This document shows positions 37,733 to 46,841 of a DNA stretch of 64,000 bases, one piece after another (the stretch's first letter is position 1; each line of letters opens with the position of its first letter). Under the pieces are notes generated by a model. The model did no database searches, was not told where the DNA came from, and was given only the letters and a program-made list of their open reading frames with translations. Made by a program: the position numbers and the translations under genes. Origin of the DNA: Telluribacter humicola (GTDB lineage: Bacteria > Bacteroidota > Bacteroidia > Cytophagales > Spirosomataceae); the NCBI RefSeq assembly GCF_017355935.1, contig NZ_JAFIQT010000001.1, positions 1,984,001 through 2,048,000 of the forward strand, written 5' to 3'.

Positions 37733-37789
37733 AGCACATAGAGGTTTATACCTATCACAACGTCAATAGGAGCAGGATAGTTTAACAAA

Positions 37790-37824
37790 AAATCCCTGCT
37801 GAAAATTTTAATCAGCAGGGATTT
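37790..37824 (-). terminator. Terminator of the suf-bacilliredoxin operon
   Basis: AAATCCCTGCTGA / TCAGCAGGGATTT with a 9-base loop, 22 bases after the last gene of the minus-strand suf operon. On the minus strand it is followed by TTTGTTAAAC, with the T-run partly inside the stem. Confidence 0.85.
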
Positions 37825-37845
37825 ACTTCACAAAAAAAGGAGCTA

Positions 37846-38274
37846 TTAAGCGTTCTCTCCGCAAAATTCCTCAAACGCCATTTGCAGGTGCTGAGCAATC
37901 ATTTCGGCCGAACGACCTTCGATATGGTGACGTTCGATGAAGTGTACCAGCTCGTCATCCTTGAAGATGGCGATAGCAGGTGACGAGGGAGGATAAGGAA
38001 GCGTATATTCTCGCATCTTCTCCGTAGCGTCTCTGTCAACACCGGCGAATACAGTAACCAGTTTATCAGGCTTTATCTCGCTGCGCTGAAGAGCAGCTTT
38101 CACACCCGGACGAGCAGCACCGGCGGCACAACCACACACGGAGTTGATCATAACCAGCGTAGTGCCTTTCGCATTCTGCATGTAGTTGTCTACATCCTCA
38201 GCAGACAGCAATTCCTGAAATCCGACAGTAGTCAGATCGGCCTTCATGGGAGCTACTAATTGTGGGGGGTACAT
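37846..38274 (-). CDS. BrxA/BrxB family bacilliredoxin
   Basis: 142 residues from the ATG at 38274, giving MYPPQLVAPMKADL, the classic YphP/YqiW start; a TTG eight codons upstream is less likely. The thioredoxin-like fold carries the CGC motif in MINSVCGCAAGAARPG (Cys about 46-48). Family role: reduction of mixed disulfides on client proteins, in Firmicutes by removing bacillithiol. It ends the suf gene run, 84 bases after the DUF59 gene, suggesting a link between thiol redox and cluster assembly. Confidence 0.92.
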   Translation of the reverse strand: MYPPQLVAPMKADLTTVGFQELLSAEDVDNYMQNAKGTTLVMINSVCGCAAGAARPGVKAALQRSEIKPDKLVTVFAGVDRDATEKMREYTLPYPPSSPAIAIFKDDELVHFIERHHIEGRSAEMIAQHLQMAFEEFCGENA

Positions 38275-38358
38275 AGGTATATTGGTTTTTATGTTCAAAA
38301 TGTATAATTCACTCAGTTCATTACAGCAAGCTCTAACAGGTAGTACCAGTCAGTAAGC

Positions 38359-38670
38359 TTACATAAAACCAAGCTCAAGCTTGGCTTCTTCAGACATCAT
38401 CTCAGTTGTATACGGAGGATCGAACGTAAGCTCTACGCTTACATCACTTACGCCTTCTACTTCCCGGATTTTCTGCTCAATCTCAGCGGGAATGGTACCA
38501 GCCGAGGGGCAGGAGGGGGAGGTAAGCGTCATCAGCACGTATACATTATTCACTGGGAATATTTTCAGGTCGTAGATAAGCCCCAGCTCGTACACATCTA
38601 CCGGTATCTCCGGGTCATATACGGACTTAATGGCTTTTACGACATCTTCTCTTAGTTCTGCTTCGGTCAT
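38359..38670 (-). CDS. DUF59/MIP18 family Fe-S assembly protein (SufT-like)
   Basis: 103 residues forming a single DUF59 domain: SVYDPEIPVDVYELGLIYDL, VYVLMTLTSPSCPSAGTIPAEIEQKI with the conserved Cys, and VELTFDPPYTTEMMSEEAKLELGF. These proteins assist iron-sulfur cluster maturation or delivery. Its location in the suf operon, between sufE and the bacilliredoxin gene, supports that role. Other proteins of the family include PaaD and MIP18; the operon makes the SufT-like reading the best one. Confidence 0.93.
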   Translation of the reverse strand: MTEAELREDVVKAIKSVYDPEIPVDVYELGLIYDLKIFPVNNVYVLMTLTSPSCPSAGTIPAEIEQKIREVEGVSDVSVELTFDPPYTTEMMSEEAKLELGFM

Positions 38671-38712
38671 GGTAGTAGCAATATTACAGGTTATCCTTTC
38701 GGCTCAGATCTA

Positions 38713-39141
38713 CTAATTATTAACAGCCTGATAGGCTATGGCGTACGCTTTCATCTGCTTTAGCATAGAGGCCAGTCCGTTAGAACGGGTCTGGGCCAGG
38801 TGCTGGTGCAGACCAATGCGCTCCATAAAGTACAGGTCACTTTTGGCAATCTCTTCGGGAGTATGACCTGATAGTACCTTTACCAGCATACTCACCAGAC
38901 CCCGTACTATGATAGCATCGCTGTCTGCCTCGAATAGGAGCTTATTATCATCCATGAAGGCGTGCAGCCATACTTTGGACTGACACCCTTTTATAATATT
39001 CTCTTCGGTCTTGTACTGCTCTTCGAGTGGGGGAAACTGCTTGCCGAGATCTATTATGTACTCGTACTTACTCTCCCAATCGTCAAACAACTCAAAATCC
39101 TCGATGAGTTCGTCCTGTATTTCGTTTATCGTATTACTCAT
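38713..39141 (-). CDS. sufE: SufE sulfur-transfer protein
   Basis: 142 residues, normal for SufE. The persulfide-accepting Cys is in ENIIKGCQSKVWLHAF (about residue 53). It accepts sulfur from the SufS cysteine desulfurase and hands it to the SufBCD scaffold. Its ATG overlaps the sufS TAA by one base (TAATG on the minus strand), indicating coupled translation. The C-terminal TRSNGLASMLKQMKAYA is typical for the family. Confidence 0.95.
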   Translation of the reverse strand: MSNTINEIQDELIEDFELFDDWESKYEYIIDLGKQFPPLEEQYKTEENIIKGCQSKVWLHAFMDDNKLLFEADSDAIIVRGLVSMLVKVLSGHTPEEIAKSDLYFMERIGLHQHLAQTRSNGLASMLKQMKAYAIAYQAVNN

Positions 39142-40376
39142 TAGCCTAGCATTTTCTTAACCTTATGCAAACCCTGCACCAGACGGTCTATTTCTTCGGT
39201 CGTATTATAAACCGCAAAAGAGGCCCTCGAGGTTCCGGGAATACCAAATCGGCGCATCAGGGGTTGGGTACAGTGGTGACCGGTACGGATAGCTATGCCC
39301 TGCTGATCCAGCAGTACGCCCGTATCCTGGTGATGAGCGCCATCCAGTATAAAAGATATTACACTGATCTTTTCTTTGGCAGTACCTATGATTCTGAGGC
39401 CATCAATGCTTTGCAGAGCGTCAGTGGCATATGTAAGCAGGTCATGCTCGTAGGTACCAATGGCATCCTTACCCAGTGAGGCTACATAGTCAAGGGCATA
39501 CTTGGCGGCTACTACATCAGCGATGTTAGGAGTACCAGCCTCGAACTTATAGGGAAGATCATTATAAGTACTCCTTTCAAAAGTTACCTCTTTGATCATC
39601 TCTCCACCTCCACGGAACGGAGGCATGGCTTCCAGGAGTTCTCTCTTGCCGTACAATACCCCCATACCGGTAGGTCCGTACATCTTGTGCAGCGAGAACG
39701 TAAAGAAGTCGCAGTCCAGAGCCTGAACATCTATATGGAGATGAGAGGTAGCCTGAGCACCATCAATAAGTACTTTGGCACCTACCTGATGGGCTTTTTC
39801 AATAATCTCAGCGACCGGATTGATGGTACCCAGTGAGTTAGAAACATGCACAACGGAGACAAACTTGGTACGCTCCGATAGCATCTTCTCGTACTCATCC
39901 ATGAGTAGTTCACCCGCGTCATTGATAGGAATAACCCTCAGTACACAGCCCTTCTCCTCGCAGAGCATCTGCCAGGGTACGATGTTGGAGTGGTGCTCCA
40001 TGGTAGTGATGAGGATCTCGTCTCCTTCTTTCAGGAAGGCCCGGCCGTAGGTCTGGGCTACAAGGTTGATCCCATCGGTAGTACCGTAGGTGAAGATAAC
40101 CTCTTCGTGCTGAGGGGCATTAATGTACTCCTGAATCCGGCGGCGTGATGCTTCAAAAGCCGACGTAGCTTTTTCGGCCAGGTGGTGGATACCCCGGTGT
40201 ATATTAGCATTGTAGTGCTCGTAGTAGCCAGAGATAGCATCGAGTACTGCACGTGGTTTCTGGGTAGTGGCCGCATTATCAAAGTATACCAGCTGCTTCC
40301 CGTTGACTACCTCATTGAGGATCGGGAAGTCATTGCGGATGGCCTCTATATTGAGATCTGTTTGAATCGTTGGCAT
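39141..40376 (-). CDS. sufS: Cysteine desulfurase SufS
   Basis: 411 residues from the ATG at 40376 (MPTIQTDLNIEAIRNDFPIL); an upstream in-frame start would add 13 atypical residues. The PLP lysine is in FTFSLHKMYGPTGMGVLYG (SxHK), and YFDNAATTQKPRAVLD, TMEHHSNIVPWQ and the active-site Cys in RTGHHCTQPLMRRFGI complete the group II desulfurase signature. It converts cysteine to alanine, leaving a persulfide for SufE. It lies between sufD and sufE in the operon. Confidence 0.97.
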   Translation of the reverse strand: MPTIQTDLNIEAIRNDFPILNEVVNGKQLVYFDNAATTQKPRAVLDAISGYYEHYNANIHRGIHHLAEKATSAFEASRRRIQEYINAPQHEEVIFTYGTTDGINLVAQTYGRAFLKEGDEILITTMEHHSNIVPWQMLCEEKGCVLRVIPINDAGELLMDEYEKMLSERTKFVSVVHVSNSLGTINPVAEIIEKAHQVGAKVLIDGAQATSHLHIDVQALDCDFFTFSLHKMYGPTGMGVLYGKRELLEAMPPFRGGGEMIKEVTFERSTYNDLPYKFEAGTPNIADVVAAKYALDYVASLGKDAIGTYEHDLLTYATDALQSIDGLRIIGTAKEKISVISFILDGAHHQDTGVLLDQQGIAIRTGHHCTQPLMRRFGIPGTSRASFAVYNTTEEIDRLVQGLHKVKKMLG

Positions 40377-40471
40377 GTTGCGCGGTTTTATAAAGAAATA
40401 CCCAACCATACTCACAGGTCGGGTAATAAGTTGAAGTACCTGTCAGGGCACACGCCAGACAGGTACCGGTA

Positions 40472-41791
40472 TTACTTCTTCGTCAGCTTCTCGGTAATAA
40501 CACCCTCGAGGTGCTCACGAATAGCATCTATTTTGATCTGACTTACTACGTCTTCACAGAACGCGTACATCAGTAGAGTCATAGCTTCATTCTTGGAGAT
40601 ACCCCGTGAACGCATGTAGAACAGAGCCTCCTCGTCTAGCTGACCGGTAGTAGTACCGTGTGAACACTTCACGTCATCGGCATAGATTTCCAACTGAGGT
40701 TTAGTATTCATGGTAGCATCCGGTGAGAGTACTACATTCTTACACGACTGGTAAGCGTTGGTCTTCTGAGCATCCTGACGAACAAAGATCTTACCGTTGA
40801 ATACTCCCGTTGAGCGGTCACGCAGTACCCCTTTGTACAACTCGTTGCTGTAGGAGTTAGGCTTGCGGTGATCGGCCAGGGTATGGTTATCAACGTGCTG
40901 CTTTCCGTCGGGGAAGTACAGGCCGTACATGAATGCTTCGCAGTGCTGACCATCCAGTTCGATGTTCAGGTTGTTGCGGATAAAGCCTCCGTTCAAAGAA
41001 ACAGTAGCCGAGTAGAAGTGGCTGTTATCCACAATACGTACATGGGTAGTACCTACGTGGTACGCCTTCTCAGCTTCGTTCTGTACTTTGTAGTACTCAA
41101 CGTTAGCGCTTTCAGCTACGAAGATTTCGGTTACGGTATTGGTAAATGAGCGCTCCTCACCGATGGTCCGGTAAGACTCAGCAATTTTTACCTGCGCATT
41201 CTGCTCTACGATGAACAGATTGCGTGGGTTAGAACCTACGTTCTCGGCGCGGGCATCCGAAATGAAACGAATTATGACAGGGTGATCTACTACCTTACCC
41301 GCAGGTACATGTATGAACACGCCATCGTGAGCAAAAGCAGTATTAAGAGCGGTGAATGAATCCGACTCACTCTTAGCCAACTGACCAAAATAGGTACTTA
41401 CCAACTCGGGTCTTTCTTTGATGGCCTCGTGCAGGGGCTTGATCTGCAGCTGATCTGCCGGTGATACTATAGTAGATAGTTTTTCTTCGAAACGGCCGTT
41501 AACGATATAAAGAATATTACCGGTCAGGTTGGCGATGCGCAGCGAATCTATTACCTCTTCGGTAACGGCATGCTCACCGGCAAACTGGTACTGATGGCTG
41601 ATCAGGTCACGGACGTTGCTATACTTCCACTCCTCATTACGGGGAGTAGGGAAGCCCCTGTCCTCAAATATTCCAAGCGCCTGACGCTTGGTCTGGTGAA
41701 ATTCACTTTGTGCTTCCCCGTTCATCACCGCTTCACGAGCGTAAAAGTCGGTGACCAGACGGGTTTTCAGATCTATAGTTTCTGTACTCAT
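40472..41791 (-). CDS. sufD: Fe-S cluster assembly protein SufD
   Basis: 439 residues. The right-handed beta-helix core and C-terminal motif CEAFMYGLYFPDGKQHVDNHTLADHRKPNSYSNELYKGVLRDRSTGVFNGKIFVRQDAQKTNAYQ are diagnostic of SufB/SufD; ADDVKCSHGTTTGQLDEEALFYMRSRG gives the conserved His. The N-terminus with RGFPTPRNEEWKYSNVRDL marks it as SufD rather than SufB. It would pair with SufB and the SufC ATPase, but sufB is not in the window. It lies 41 bases after sufC. Confidence 0.95.
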   Translation of the reverse strand: MSTETIDLKTRLVTDFYAREAVMNGEAQSEFHQTKRQALGIFEDRGFPTPRNEEWKYSNVRDLISHQYQFAGEHAVTEEVIDSLRIANLTGNILYIVNGRFEEKLSTIVSPADQLQIKPLHEAIKERPELVSTYFGQLAKSESDSFTALNTAFAHDGVFIHVPAGKVVDHPVIIRFISDARAENVGSNPRNLFIVEQNAQVKIAESYRTIGEERSFTNTVTEIFVAESANVEYYKVQNEAEKAYHVGTTHVRIVDNSHFYSATVSLNGGFIRNNLNIELDGQHCEAFMYGLYFPDGKQHVDNHTLADHRKPNSYSNELYKGVLRDRSTGVFNGKIFVRQDAQKTNAYQSCKNVVLSPDATMNTKPQLEIYADDVKCSHGTTTGQLDEEALFYMRSRGISKNEAMTLLMYAFCEDVVSQIKIDAIREHLEGVITEKLTKK

Positions 41792-41832
41792 TGCGTAATT
41801 TGACTTAATATGATGAAGAAAAACAGCACCAA

Positions 41833-42597
41833 TTACTGGGCAGTTTCAGCTTCTACTTCGGCCTTGATCCAGTCATAGCCTTTTTCTTCCAGCTCGAGAG
41901 CCAACTCTTTCGGACCTGACTTCACGATACGACCTTTGTATAGTACGTGTACGTAATCAGGAACAATATAGTCAAGTAAGCGCTGGTAGTGAGTCACAAC
42001 AATAGTAGCACGCTCAGGAGTACGCAGTTTATTAACCCCTTCGGATACGATACGAAGCGCGTCAATATCAAGTCCTGAATCAGTTTCGTCCAGGATCGCC
42101 AGCTTAGGCTCGAGTACCGCCATCTGGAATATTTCGTTACGCTTCTTCTCACCACCCGAGAAACCTTCGTTCAGGGCACGCTTGAGCAGCGAATCGTTCA
42201 TATTAACCATTTTAGCTTTTTCACGAACCATTTTCAGGAACTGAGCAGCATCCAGCGGGTCGAGGCCCTGGTACTTACGAATTTCGTTAACTGCGGTCTT
42301 CAGGAAGTTAATGGTCGTAACACCGGGTATCTCTACGGGGTACTGAAACGCCAGGAATATACCTTCGGCAGCACGTACTTCGGGTGCCATTTCCAACAAA
42401 TCCTTTCCACTAAACTCCACTGCTCCACCGGTAACTTCGTACTCCTCACGTCCGGCCAGAACCGAGGCTAGTGTACTCTTTCCGGAACCGTTAGGGCCCA
42501 TGATAGCGTGTACTTCACCGGGTTTTACCTCCAGATTTATTCCTTTTAATATCTCTTTGCCTTCGATTGAGGCTCGCAAGTCATTGATTTTGAGCAT
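41833..42597 (-). CDS. sufC: Fe-S assembly ATPase SufC
   Basis: 254 residues, an ABC-type ATPase without membrane domain. Walker [10 protein letters not shown] (about 34-42), signature [10 protein letters not shown], Walker [18 protein letters not shown] and H-loop [10 protein letters not shown] are intact; the insertion [19 protein letters not shown] is typical of SufC. It powers the SufBC2D scaffold. It is the first gene of the operon here: a consensus -7 element lies 38 bases upstream, and the gene beyond is divergent. Confidence 0.97.
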   Translation of the reverse strand: MLKINDLRASIEGKEILKGINLEVKPGEVHAIMGPNGSGKSTLASVLAGREEYEVTGGAVEFSGKDLLEMAPEVRAAEGIFLAFQYPVEIPGVTTINFLKTAVNEIRKYQGLDPLDAAQFLKMVREKAKMVNMNDSLLKRALNEGFSGGEKKRNEIFQMAVLEPKLAILDETDSGLDIDALRIVSEGVNKLRTPERATIVVTHYQRLLDYIVPDYVHVLYKGRIVKSGPKELALELEEKGYDWIKAEVEAETAQ

Positions 42598-42634
42598 AAC
42601 AGATTTACGCAGTTAATTAGTAATTATTAATTCG

Positions 42635-42642
42635 CAAAAGTA
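42635..42642 (-). promoter_or_regulatory. -7 promoter element of the suf operon
   Basis: Reads TACTTTTG on the minus strand, a full TAnnTTTG match, 38 bases before the sufC ATG. It places the operon start directly upstream of sufC. Confidence 0.5.
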
Positions 42643-43016
42643 GTAAGCTTTGGCGGTTAAAGAAAATAGGAGTAGAATGTTTCTAAACAACAACCTTCTG
42701 TTATCTATAACCCCTATTAAAGCGAGGATGTTCCTCAACGGCGAGTTTTTTAGAACTCATTCATAATCTGTAATTTATATAAGCTTTTGCCTCCTATTTA
42801 AGTGACAATAAGTACATGCCAGAGGGACTCTGAGAGGATGGAACGGGGACTTATAAATATATTGTTAACTATTTATTGTGACATCAGTATGCCTTTATTG
42901 CTGTACGAATTTTAGACAATCGGGCACAATCCGGAGCGTTAGGCAGGGGAGCGGAAGGCTGCTTTTTATTAAGAAATATTCAACTTACTTTGCGTTCAGA
43001 AGCATTTCATCAACTT
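42643..43016. other. AT-rich intergenic region between suf and arginine deiminase
   Basis: About 370 bases between divergent operons, with no coding signature. It holds one copy of a string seen elsewhere in intergenic DNA (ACGGCGAGTTTTTTAG near 42738-42753) and AT-rich runs, presumably the arginine deiminase promoter. No tRNA or remnant of sufB is visible. Confidence 0.5.
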
Positions 43017-44483
43017 ATGAAGAATAGTAAACCTCTTTCTACTACCATAAAAGTATCGTCAGAAGTAGGTCGCCTGCGGAAACTCCTAATACATAGCCCC
43101 GACCGAGGTCTGGGTAAGGTAATTCCTTCTAAAGCGCAGGACTGGCTGTTTGAGGATATCGTTCACCTGGATACGATGCGCCGCAACGAGTATGATTACT
43201 ACGTCAAGCTGCTGCTCTACTTCCTGGACCCTGACAAAATCAAAGGGAATATCAGTGCTATTGACAGTGACCCGGAGCGGAATTTCTATAAGCCGGGCGT
43301 TAATGGCTATTTTAATTCAGACCGTGTAATTGATCTGCAGCGGTTGCTGTGCGAGATCCTGGAAGACGAAGAGATACGTAGCCAGCTGATCGCTTCCATC
43401 TGTGGCATAGAGCGGTGCTCCTTCAAGACGCAGCAGGACTTGAAAGAGTACGATCCGAATGAGCTGGCAAAGATATTCATATCAGGATCATTGCCGGATG
43501 GTACCAAGCGTATGCTATTCGCACCGCTCCCTAACCTGATATTTACCCGGGATATTGGTATTGTTATCAACGACCATATCCTGCTCAATAAGCCCGCCAA
43601 GACGGCACGTACGCGGGAGTCGCTGCTGGCGCAGTACATATTCTTCCACCATCCGATGTTTGGGAAGTACCGGGACAATATCATAGAGATACCCAATAAC
43701 GATCACCACTTCCTGTTGCCCGACGATGAGCAGCAAAATGACTTCAACCGCTCCACGCTGGAAGGCGGAGATGTCATGATGGTGGCACCCCGGCACCTGC
43801 TGATTGGCTGCAGTGAGCGTACTTCTCTATACGCGGCTCAGCAGGTCATGCGGCTGCTTTTTGAGCGGAATGTAGTAGATACTATCACCATAGTGCAGAT
43901 TCCCAAGAAGCGGGACTATATGCACATCGACACGGTATTTACCCAAGTAAAAAAGAACATGTGGGTACTGCTGGGATCGCTGGCCCGGCAGGGGGATGAT
44001 TCAAGGAAGAAAGATGTACTGCACTTCTTCGCACCTAAGGATATGACCGAGAAGAAAATGAAGATCCTGCAGTTCTACAAAGGACTCGAGCACAAGCCTA
44101 TTGAAATTGAAAACCTGGAAGACTTGCTGACGGACATTAGCCAGAATGACCTTGGGGCCAAAGAAGAGGTGAAGTTCATTTACTCGGGTAATAATGAGTT
44201 TCCGTTCGGAGAGCGGGAGCAGTGGACGGACTCCTGTAATCTGCTGGCGCTGAAAGACGGCGTGGTAATCGGCTATGACCGGAACGACAAGACTTTGGAG
44301 GCATTCAAAAGCGCCGGATTCAATGTAATAAAAGCGGCTGACCTGCTTGAAAAATTTGAAAAGGATGAGCTTTCGCCGGATACTATAACGGACACCTATA
44401 TCATGCTTCCATCTTCCGAACTTTCACGCGCTCGCGGTGGTTCGCACTGTATGAGCATGCCTATATTCAGAGACGAACTTTAA
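43017..44483 (+). CDS. arcA: Arginine deiminase (long form)
   Basis: 488 residues from the ATG at 43017; a TTG nine codons upstream is less likely. It would hydrolyse arginine to citrulline and ammonia. The guanidine-modifying fold motifs are present: SEVGRLRKLLIHSPDRGL at the N-terminus, LPNLIFTRDIG, EGGDVMM (catalytic Asp), YMHIDTVFTQV (catalytic His) and the C-terminal ARGGSHCMSMPI with the nucleophilic Cys. It is about 80 residues longer than classical ArcA. No arcB, arcC or arcD is nearby; instead ctlX follows after 23 bases, so citrulline probably goes to ornithine directly. Confidence 0.88.
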   Translation: MKNSKPLSTTIKVSSEVGRLRKLLIHSPDRGLGKVIPSKAQDWLFEDIVHLDTMRRNEYDYYVKLLLYFLDPDKIKGNISAIDSDPERNFYKPGVNGYFNSDRVIDLQRLLCEILEDEEIRSQLIASICGIERCSFKTQQDLKEYDPNELAKIFISGSLPDGTKRMLFAPLPNLIFTRDIGIVINDHILLNKPAKTARTRESLLAQYIFFHHPMFGKYRDNIIEIPNNDHHFLLPDDEQQNDFNRSTLEGGDVMMVAPRHLLIGCSERTSLYAAQQVMRLLFERNVVDTITIVQIPKKRDYMHIDTVFTQVKKNMWVLLGSLARQGDDSRKKDVLHFFAPKDMTEKKMKILQFYKGLEHKPIEIENLEDLLTDISQNDLGAKEEVKFIYSGNNEFPFGEREQWTDSCNLLALKDGVVIGYDRNDKTLEAFKSAGFNVIKAADLLEKFEKDELSPDTITDTYIMLPSSELSRARGGSHCMSMPIFRDEL

Positions 44484-44506
44484 AACTGGTGTGATAGTAG
44501 TGTATA

Positions 44507-45541
44507 ATGGAGCCATCTTTCTTGCAATCAGATAATTTCATGAGTAAATTCGCAAATACCGAATCGTTGAATCAACCACAGCCTATGCGTAGTATCCGTA
44601 CATCCACGCAGGTGCAGCCACAGGCTACCTCCCGTATCCTGATGGTCCGTCCGGTACAGTTTGCCTTTAATGAGCAGACTGCTGGTAGTAATGAGTTTCA
44701 GGATCGCGAATTTGCCGACGAGAACCGTAAAGTAGCCCAGCAAAAGGCCCTTCAGGAGTTTGAGCAGATAACAACTCAGCTGGTGTCGGCGGGGGTGGAG
44801 CTGGTAATCTATGATGATACAGCCAGTACCTATACGCCTGACTCGATCTTTCCGAATAACTGGGTGTCGTTCCACCAGAGTGGAAAGGTGGTGCTTTATC
44901 CTATGATGGCCCCTAACCGGCGGGCCGAGCGACGCATGGATATCATCGAAGACTTGAGAAAGTCATTCCATGTAGAAGAGATCATAGATCTTACCCATTT
45001 TGAAAACGAAGGGAAGTACCTGGAAGGTACCGGTAGCATGGTACTGGATCGTCGTTACAAGGTAGCCTATGCCTGCCTCTCTCCACGAACTCATTCGGAT
45101 GTACTGGATGCATTTGCTGAAGCTACGGGCTACGAAGTTGTTAAGTTTGAAGCATCGGACGAAAACGATGTACCTGTCTACCATACCAATGTACTGATGT
45201 GTGTGGGAGACGTGTTTGCCGTAATATGTCTGGAGGCGATCAAGGATCCTGACCAGCGGCATAGTGTACGTTCTATACTGGAAGAAACTGGTAAGTATAT
45301 TATTGAGATCACGCTGGATCAGGTACGTCAATTTGCCGGAAATATGCTGATGGTGCGTAATAAGAAGGATGAAAAGCTGCTGGTGATGTCGACCAGTGCG
45401 TATGAATCACTGACACCTCAGCAAATAGACGCGCTTGATGACTATGCATCGTTAGTACATGCTGATCTGTCTATGATTGAGGGTAATGGCGGCGGCTCGG
45501 CACGCTGCATGATGGCTGAGGTGCACCTGCCCCTTAAGTAG
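44507..45541 (+). CDS. ctlX: CtlX-type citrulline hydrolase (amidinotransferase fold)
   Basis: 344 residues; starts at 44507 or 44540 are both possible, the latter giving MSKFANTESL. The core begins RILMVRPVQFAFNEQTAGSNEFQ. Catalytic elements of the amidinotransferase / dimethylargininase fold: PNNWVSFH, EGTGSMVLD, the His in VYHTNVLMCVG and the Cys in GGGSARCMMAEVHLP. CtlX proteins are named for citrulline use. Placement directly after arginine deiminase supports the two-step route arginine, citrulline, ornithine. A strong terminator follows. Confidence 0.88.
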   Translation: MEPSFLQSDNFMSKFANTESLNQPQPMRSIRTSTQVQPQATSRILMVRPVQFAFNEQTAGSNEFQDREFADENRKVAQQKALQEFEQITTQLVSAGVELVIYDDTASTYTPDSIFPNNWVSFHQSGKVVLYPMMAPNRRAERRMDIIEDLRKSFHVEEIIDLTHFENEGKYLEGTGSMVLDRRYKVAYACLSPRTHSDVLDAFAEATGYEVVKFEASDENDVPVYHTNVLMCVGDVFAVICLEAIKDPDQRHSVRSILEETGKYIIEITLDQVRQFAGNMLMVRNKKDEKLLVMSTSAYESLTPQQIDALDDYASLVHADLSMIEGNGGGSARCMMAEVHLPLK

Positions 45542-45570
45542 CCCTGTACGTTATATAGTATAACTATTGC

Positions 45571-45608
45571 AAGGTGTCTGTACGTAGAGCGTACAGACAC
45601 CTTTTTTT
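45571..45608 (+). terminator. Terminator after the arginine operon
   Basis: Stem AAGGTGTCTGTACG / CGTACAGACACCTT with a 5-base loop, followed by T residues, 30 bases after the ctlX stop. Confidence 0.92.
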
Positions 45609-45697
45609 GTAGAAAAGCCTATACATCCTCTGTCACTACCTCTTATTCCGAGGGTTTTATTTTCCCCAGATCATCTAAGCCTCAATCGTGCTGAACC

Positions 45698-45715
45698 TTG
45701 GCAAAGTTTTTTGAC
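45698..45715 (+). promoter_or_regulatory. Promoter-like motif upstream of the first PA2169-family gene
   Basis: TTGGCAAAGTTTTTTGAC lies 37 bases before the start codon. Related strings occur at 47618-47636 and 49836-49855, all upstream of stress-type genes or a terminator-bounded non-coding stretch. Confidence 0.35.
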
Positions 45716-45751
45716 TACCCGTATGGAGTTATACTATAAATACTTACACTC

Positions 45752-46216
45752 ATGGAACATAGCATTGAAAAAGCTCAGAAAGAGTTGAATAACCTTATCA
45801 AGCTCCATTACGACCGGATTGAAGGTTATGAGAGAGCGAAAGATGATACAAAAGATGCTGATCTGAAATCGCTGTTTACTACGTATGCTAATCAAAGCCG
45901 GGAGTTCAAGAATGAACTTAGCAGCGAAATGGTAAAATACGGTGGTGAGGTACCCGACGATAACAAATTCCTGGGTGACCTGCATAAAGCATGGATGGAT
46001 CTTAAAGCGGCCATTACGAAAAATGACCGGGAGTCGGTTCTGAGCTCATGTGAGTTTGGAGAGCAGACTATTGTAGGAGCTTACGAAGATGTGCTTAAGT
46101 ACGACGAAGATGATACCCGTATCCCGATGGCCCTTCGTACTGTTTTACAGAAGCAGTACGAGACTATAAAGTCAGCCTATAGTCGTATTCGTCAGCTACA
46201 CTCCATTGCTGACTAA
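45752..46216 (+). CDS. PA2169-family four-helix-bundle protein, copy 1
   Basis: 154 residues, all helical, no signal peptide. The sequence NNLIKLHYDRIEGYERAKDDTKD..LKSLFTTYANQSREFKNEL and LHKAWMDLKAAIT matches the ferritin-like PA2169 family (DUF2383). Conserved Glu/His/Tyr positions suggest a ferritin-like bundle, but a full metal site is not evident. It is the first of two tandem paralogues (with 46349-46819) separated by a terminator. The genes near it are stress proteins, so a general stress role is likely but unproved. Confidence 0.85.
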   Translation: MEHSIEKAQKELNNLIKLHYDRIEGYERAKDDTKDADLKSLFTTYANQSREFKNELSSEMVKYGGEVPDDNKFLGDLHKAWMDLKAAITKNDRESVLSSCEFGEQTIVGAYEDVLKYDEDDTRIPMALRTVLQKQYETIKSAYSRIRQLHSIAD

Positions 46217-46237
46217 CAAGGATAGATTCATATATAC

Positions 46238-46268
46238 AGGAGGGACGGTAAAAGCTGTCCCTCCTTTG
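46238..46268 (+). terminator. Terminator between the two PA2169-family genes
   Basis: AGGAGGGAC / GTCCCTCCT with a 9-base loop followed by TTGTTT, 22 bases after the first paralogue. The paralogues are therefore separately transcribed. Confidence 0.75.
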
Positions 46269-46348
46269 TTTACCCCTTACCCTGGTTATTCAGCACAGGA
46301 CAAAATCAAGTAGATAAAAACACATTTGAAACCTTAACAAACACTATT

Positions 46349-46819
46349 ATGGCTAATTATGATGAGAAAATTCACGGCGCACTGCAGTCGCTCGTAAAAC
46401 TACATATTGATCGTATTAAAGGCTATGAGCATGCCAAGGAAGATACCGAAGATCGTGATCGTGACCTGATCATGCTATTTGACCACTACATAACCCAAAG
46501 CAAGAAGTTTAAGTCAGAACTGAACAGTGAGCTGATCAACTATAACGGTAAGATACCCGAAGACAGTACCTTCGCCGGTAAGCTGCACAAAGCCTGGATG
46601 GATCTGAAATCAGCCCTGACCGACCGGGACCGCGAAGCTGTACTGAATGAATGTGAGCATGGCGATAAGGTTCTTAGAGAAGGCTACGAGAAAGTACTTA
46701 ACACCGAAGAGATGGTGATCCCGATGGAAATGAGAACTCTGATTCAAAATCAATACGATGAAATACTGATGGCTTATGACCGGATCAAAGTATTGAGAAA
46801 TGCGGAATCTCACCATTGA
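46349..46819 (+). CDS. PA2169-family four-helix-bundle protein, copy 2
   Basis: 156 residues, a clear paralogue of the preceding gene: SLVKLHIDRIKGYEHAKEDTED, LFDHYITQSKKFKSELNSEL, LHKAWMDLKSALTDRDREAVL align with copy 1 over the whole length. Differences cluster in the second helix (DRDRDLIMLFDHY) and in the C-terminus. The tandem arrangement points to a local duplication followed by divergence. It ends upstream of a perfect 52-base palindrome and a bidirectional terminator. Confidence 0.85.
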   Translation: MANYDEKIHGALQSLVKLHIDRIKGYEHAKEDTEDRDRDLIMLFDHYITQSKKFKSELNSELINYNGKIPEDSTFAGKLHKAWMDLKSALTDRDREAVLNECEHGDKVLREGYEKVLNTEEMVIPMEMRTLIQNQYDEILMAYDRIKVLRNAESHH

Positions 46820-46841
46820 TAATTAAGACTACACATTCCTA

